NCBI GenBank assembly: GCA_021792615.1
Contig: JAJYUJ010000002.1
Location: 41,495 to 105,494, forward strand
Reading direction: 5' to 3'
Origin: a bacterium
GTDB lineage: Bacteria > JAMCPX01
DNA length: 64,000 nucleotides
Part shown: in pieces, positions 63,892 through 64,000 of the stretch
How the letters are laid out: each line of letters starts with the position of its first letter
Position numbering within the stretch: the first letter of the stretch is position 1
Translations under genes and position numbers: made by a program
Notes under the pieces: generated by a model
What the model saw: the letters and a program-made list of their open reading frames with translations, nothing else
What the model was told of the DNA's origin: nothing
Database searches by the model: none

Positions 63892-64000
63892 ATAGCCGAG
63901 TCTGCAATAAAGCTATAACAGAAAAATGGACAGGCCGAGAAGAAAGCAAAACAGTTACAGAAATACTGCATCGCGTAAAGAATAAAGGGTCAAATCTTTC

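Overview
The window looks like a chromosomal piece of an anaerobic, respiratory or syntrophic bacterium of the Desulfobacterota (former Deltaproteobacteria) type. This is inferred from gene content, not from a marker gene. The pointers are a sixteen-heme Hmc-type cytochrome operon joined to Tmc-type subunits, a membrane FeS oxidoreductase next to electron-transfer flavoprotein (ETF) genes, a B12-dependent acyl-CoA mutase, UbiD, multiheme cytochromes and many lipoproteins. Gene density is high, with short overlaps and good Shine-Dalgarno sites. I see no prophage, CRISPR array or defence island.

Layout. 0-0.7 kb: 3' end of a phosphoesterase (phospholipase C-like) gene. 1.0-6.6 kb (minus): rpe, then the housekeeping cluster tmk-holB-ricT-metG, with a 51-bp minisatellite read in frame as the Tmk tail. 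6.8-8.9 kb (minus): a DsbA-like thioredoxin and a secreted repeat-like protein. 9.0-13.0 kb (plus): an LSm-like small protein, leucyl aminopeptidase, cobalamin adenosyltransferase and a mutase whose active-site residues fit isobutyryl-CoA mutase. 13-14.5 kb: a diguanylate cyclase and a phosphoesterase gene fragment. 14.6-23.5 kb (plus): sugar and carbon metabolism (ROK kinase, transketolase, CinA-like, two SCP2 proteins around an Fe-alcohol dehydrogenase, thioesterase, phosphoglucose isomerase, BtrH-like protein).

23.6-33.3 kb (minus) is the most distinctive part. It is one ten-gene operon running response regulator, histidine kinase, TmcD, TmcC/HmcE, TmcB/HmcF, HmcA (16 CxxCH), a 39-residue HmcD-like peptide, HmcB, HmcC, and a second response regulator. 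It probably moves electrons between periplasmic cytochromes, the quinone pool and cytoplasmic FeS proteins. Two copies of a GntR/FadR-type palindrome lie 42 bp apart in its promoter region.

33.6-43.6 kb (plus): a DUF1573 lipoprotein, a GntR regulator with a near-leaderless self-overlapping promoter, HNH nuclease, patatin, RluD-type pseudouridine synthase, PgeF, a membrane protein, a B12-binding radical SAM enzyme, UbiD and BioA. 43.6-47.4 kb is a degraded stretch (IS110 remnant, PilY1-like von Willebrand lipoprotein, PQQ-propeller fragment). 47.4-51.9 kb (minus): EMO-type ETF:quinone oxidoreductase, EtfA, EtfB and a TetR-type FadR whose promoter carries a site matching the Bacillus FadR consensus. 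52-60 kb: a triheme cytochrome c peroxidase-like protein, tRNA-Gly(CCC), quinone oxidoreductase, glycosyltransferase, lipoprotein and clpB. 60.4-63.9 kb: an AT-richer pair of exported proteins (C39-like peptidase with a MopE-type motif; CARDB protein with a His/Asp/Glu-rich tail).

Taken together, ETF/EMO, the acyl-CoA mutase, the SCP2/thioesterase genes and the Tmc-Hmc complex suggest fatty or branched acid oxidation feeding electrons to membrane complexes, which is inference. Starts were moved from the longest ORF wherever a Shine-Dalgarno site or family length argued for it.
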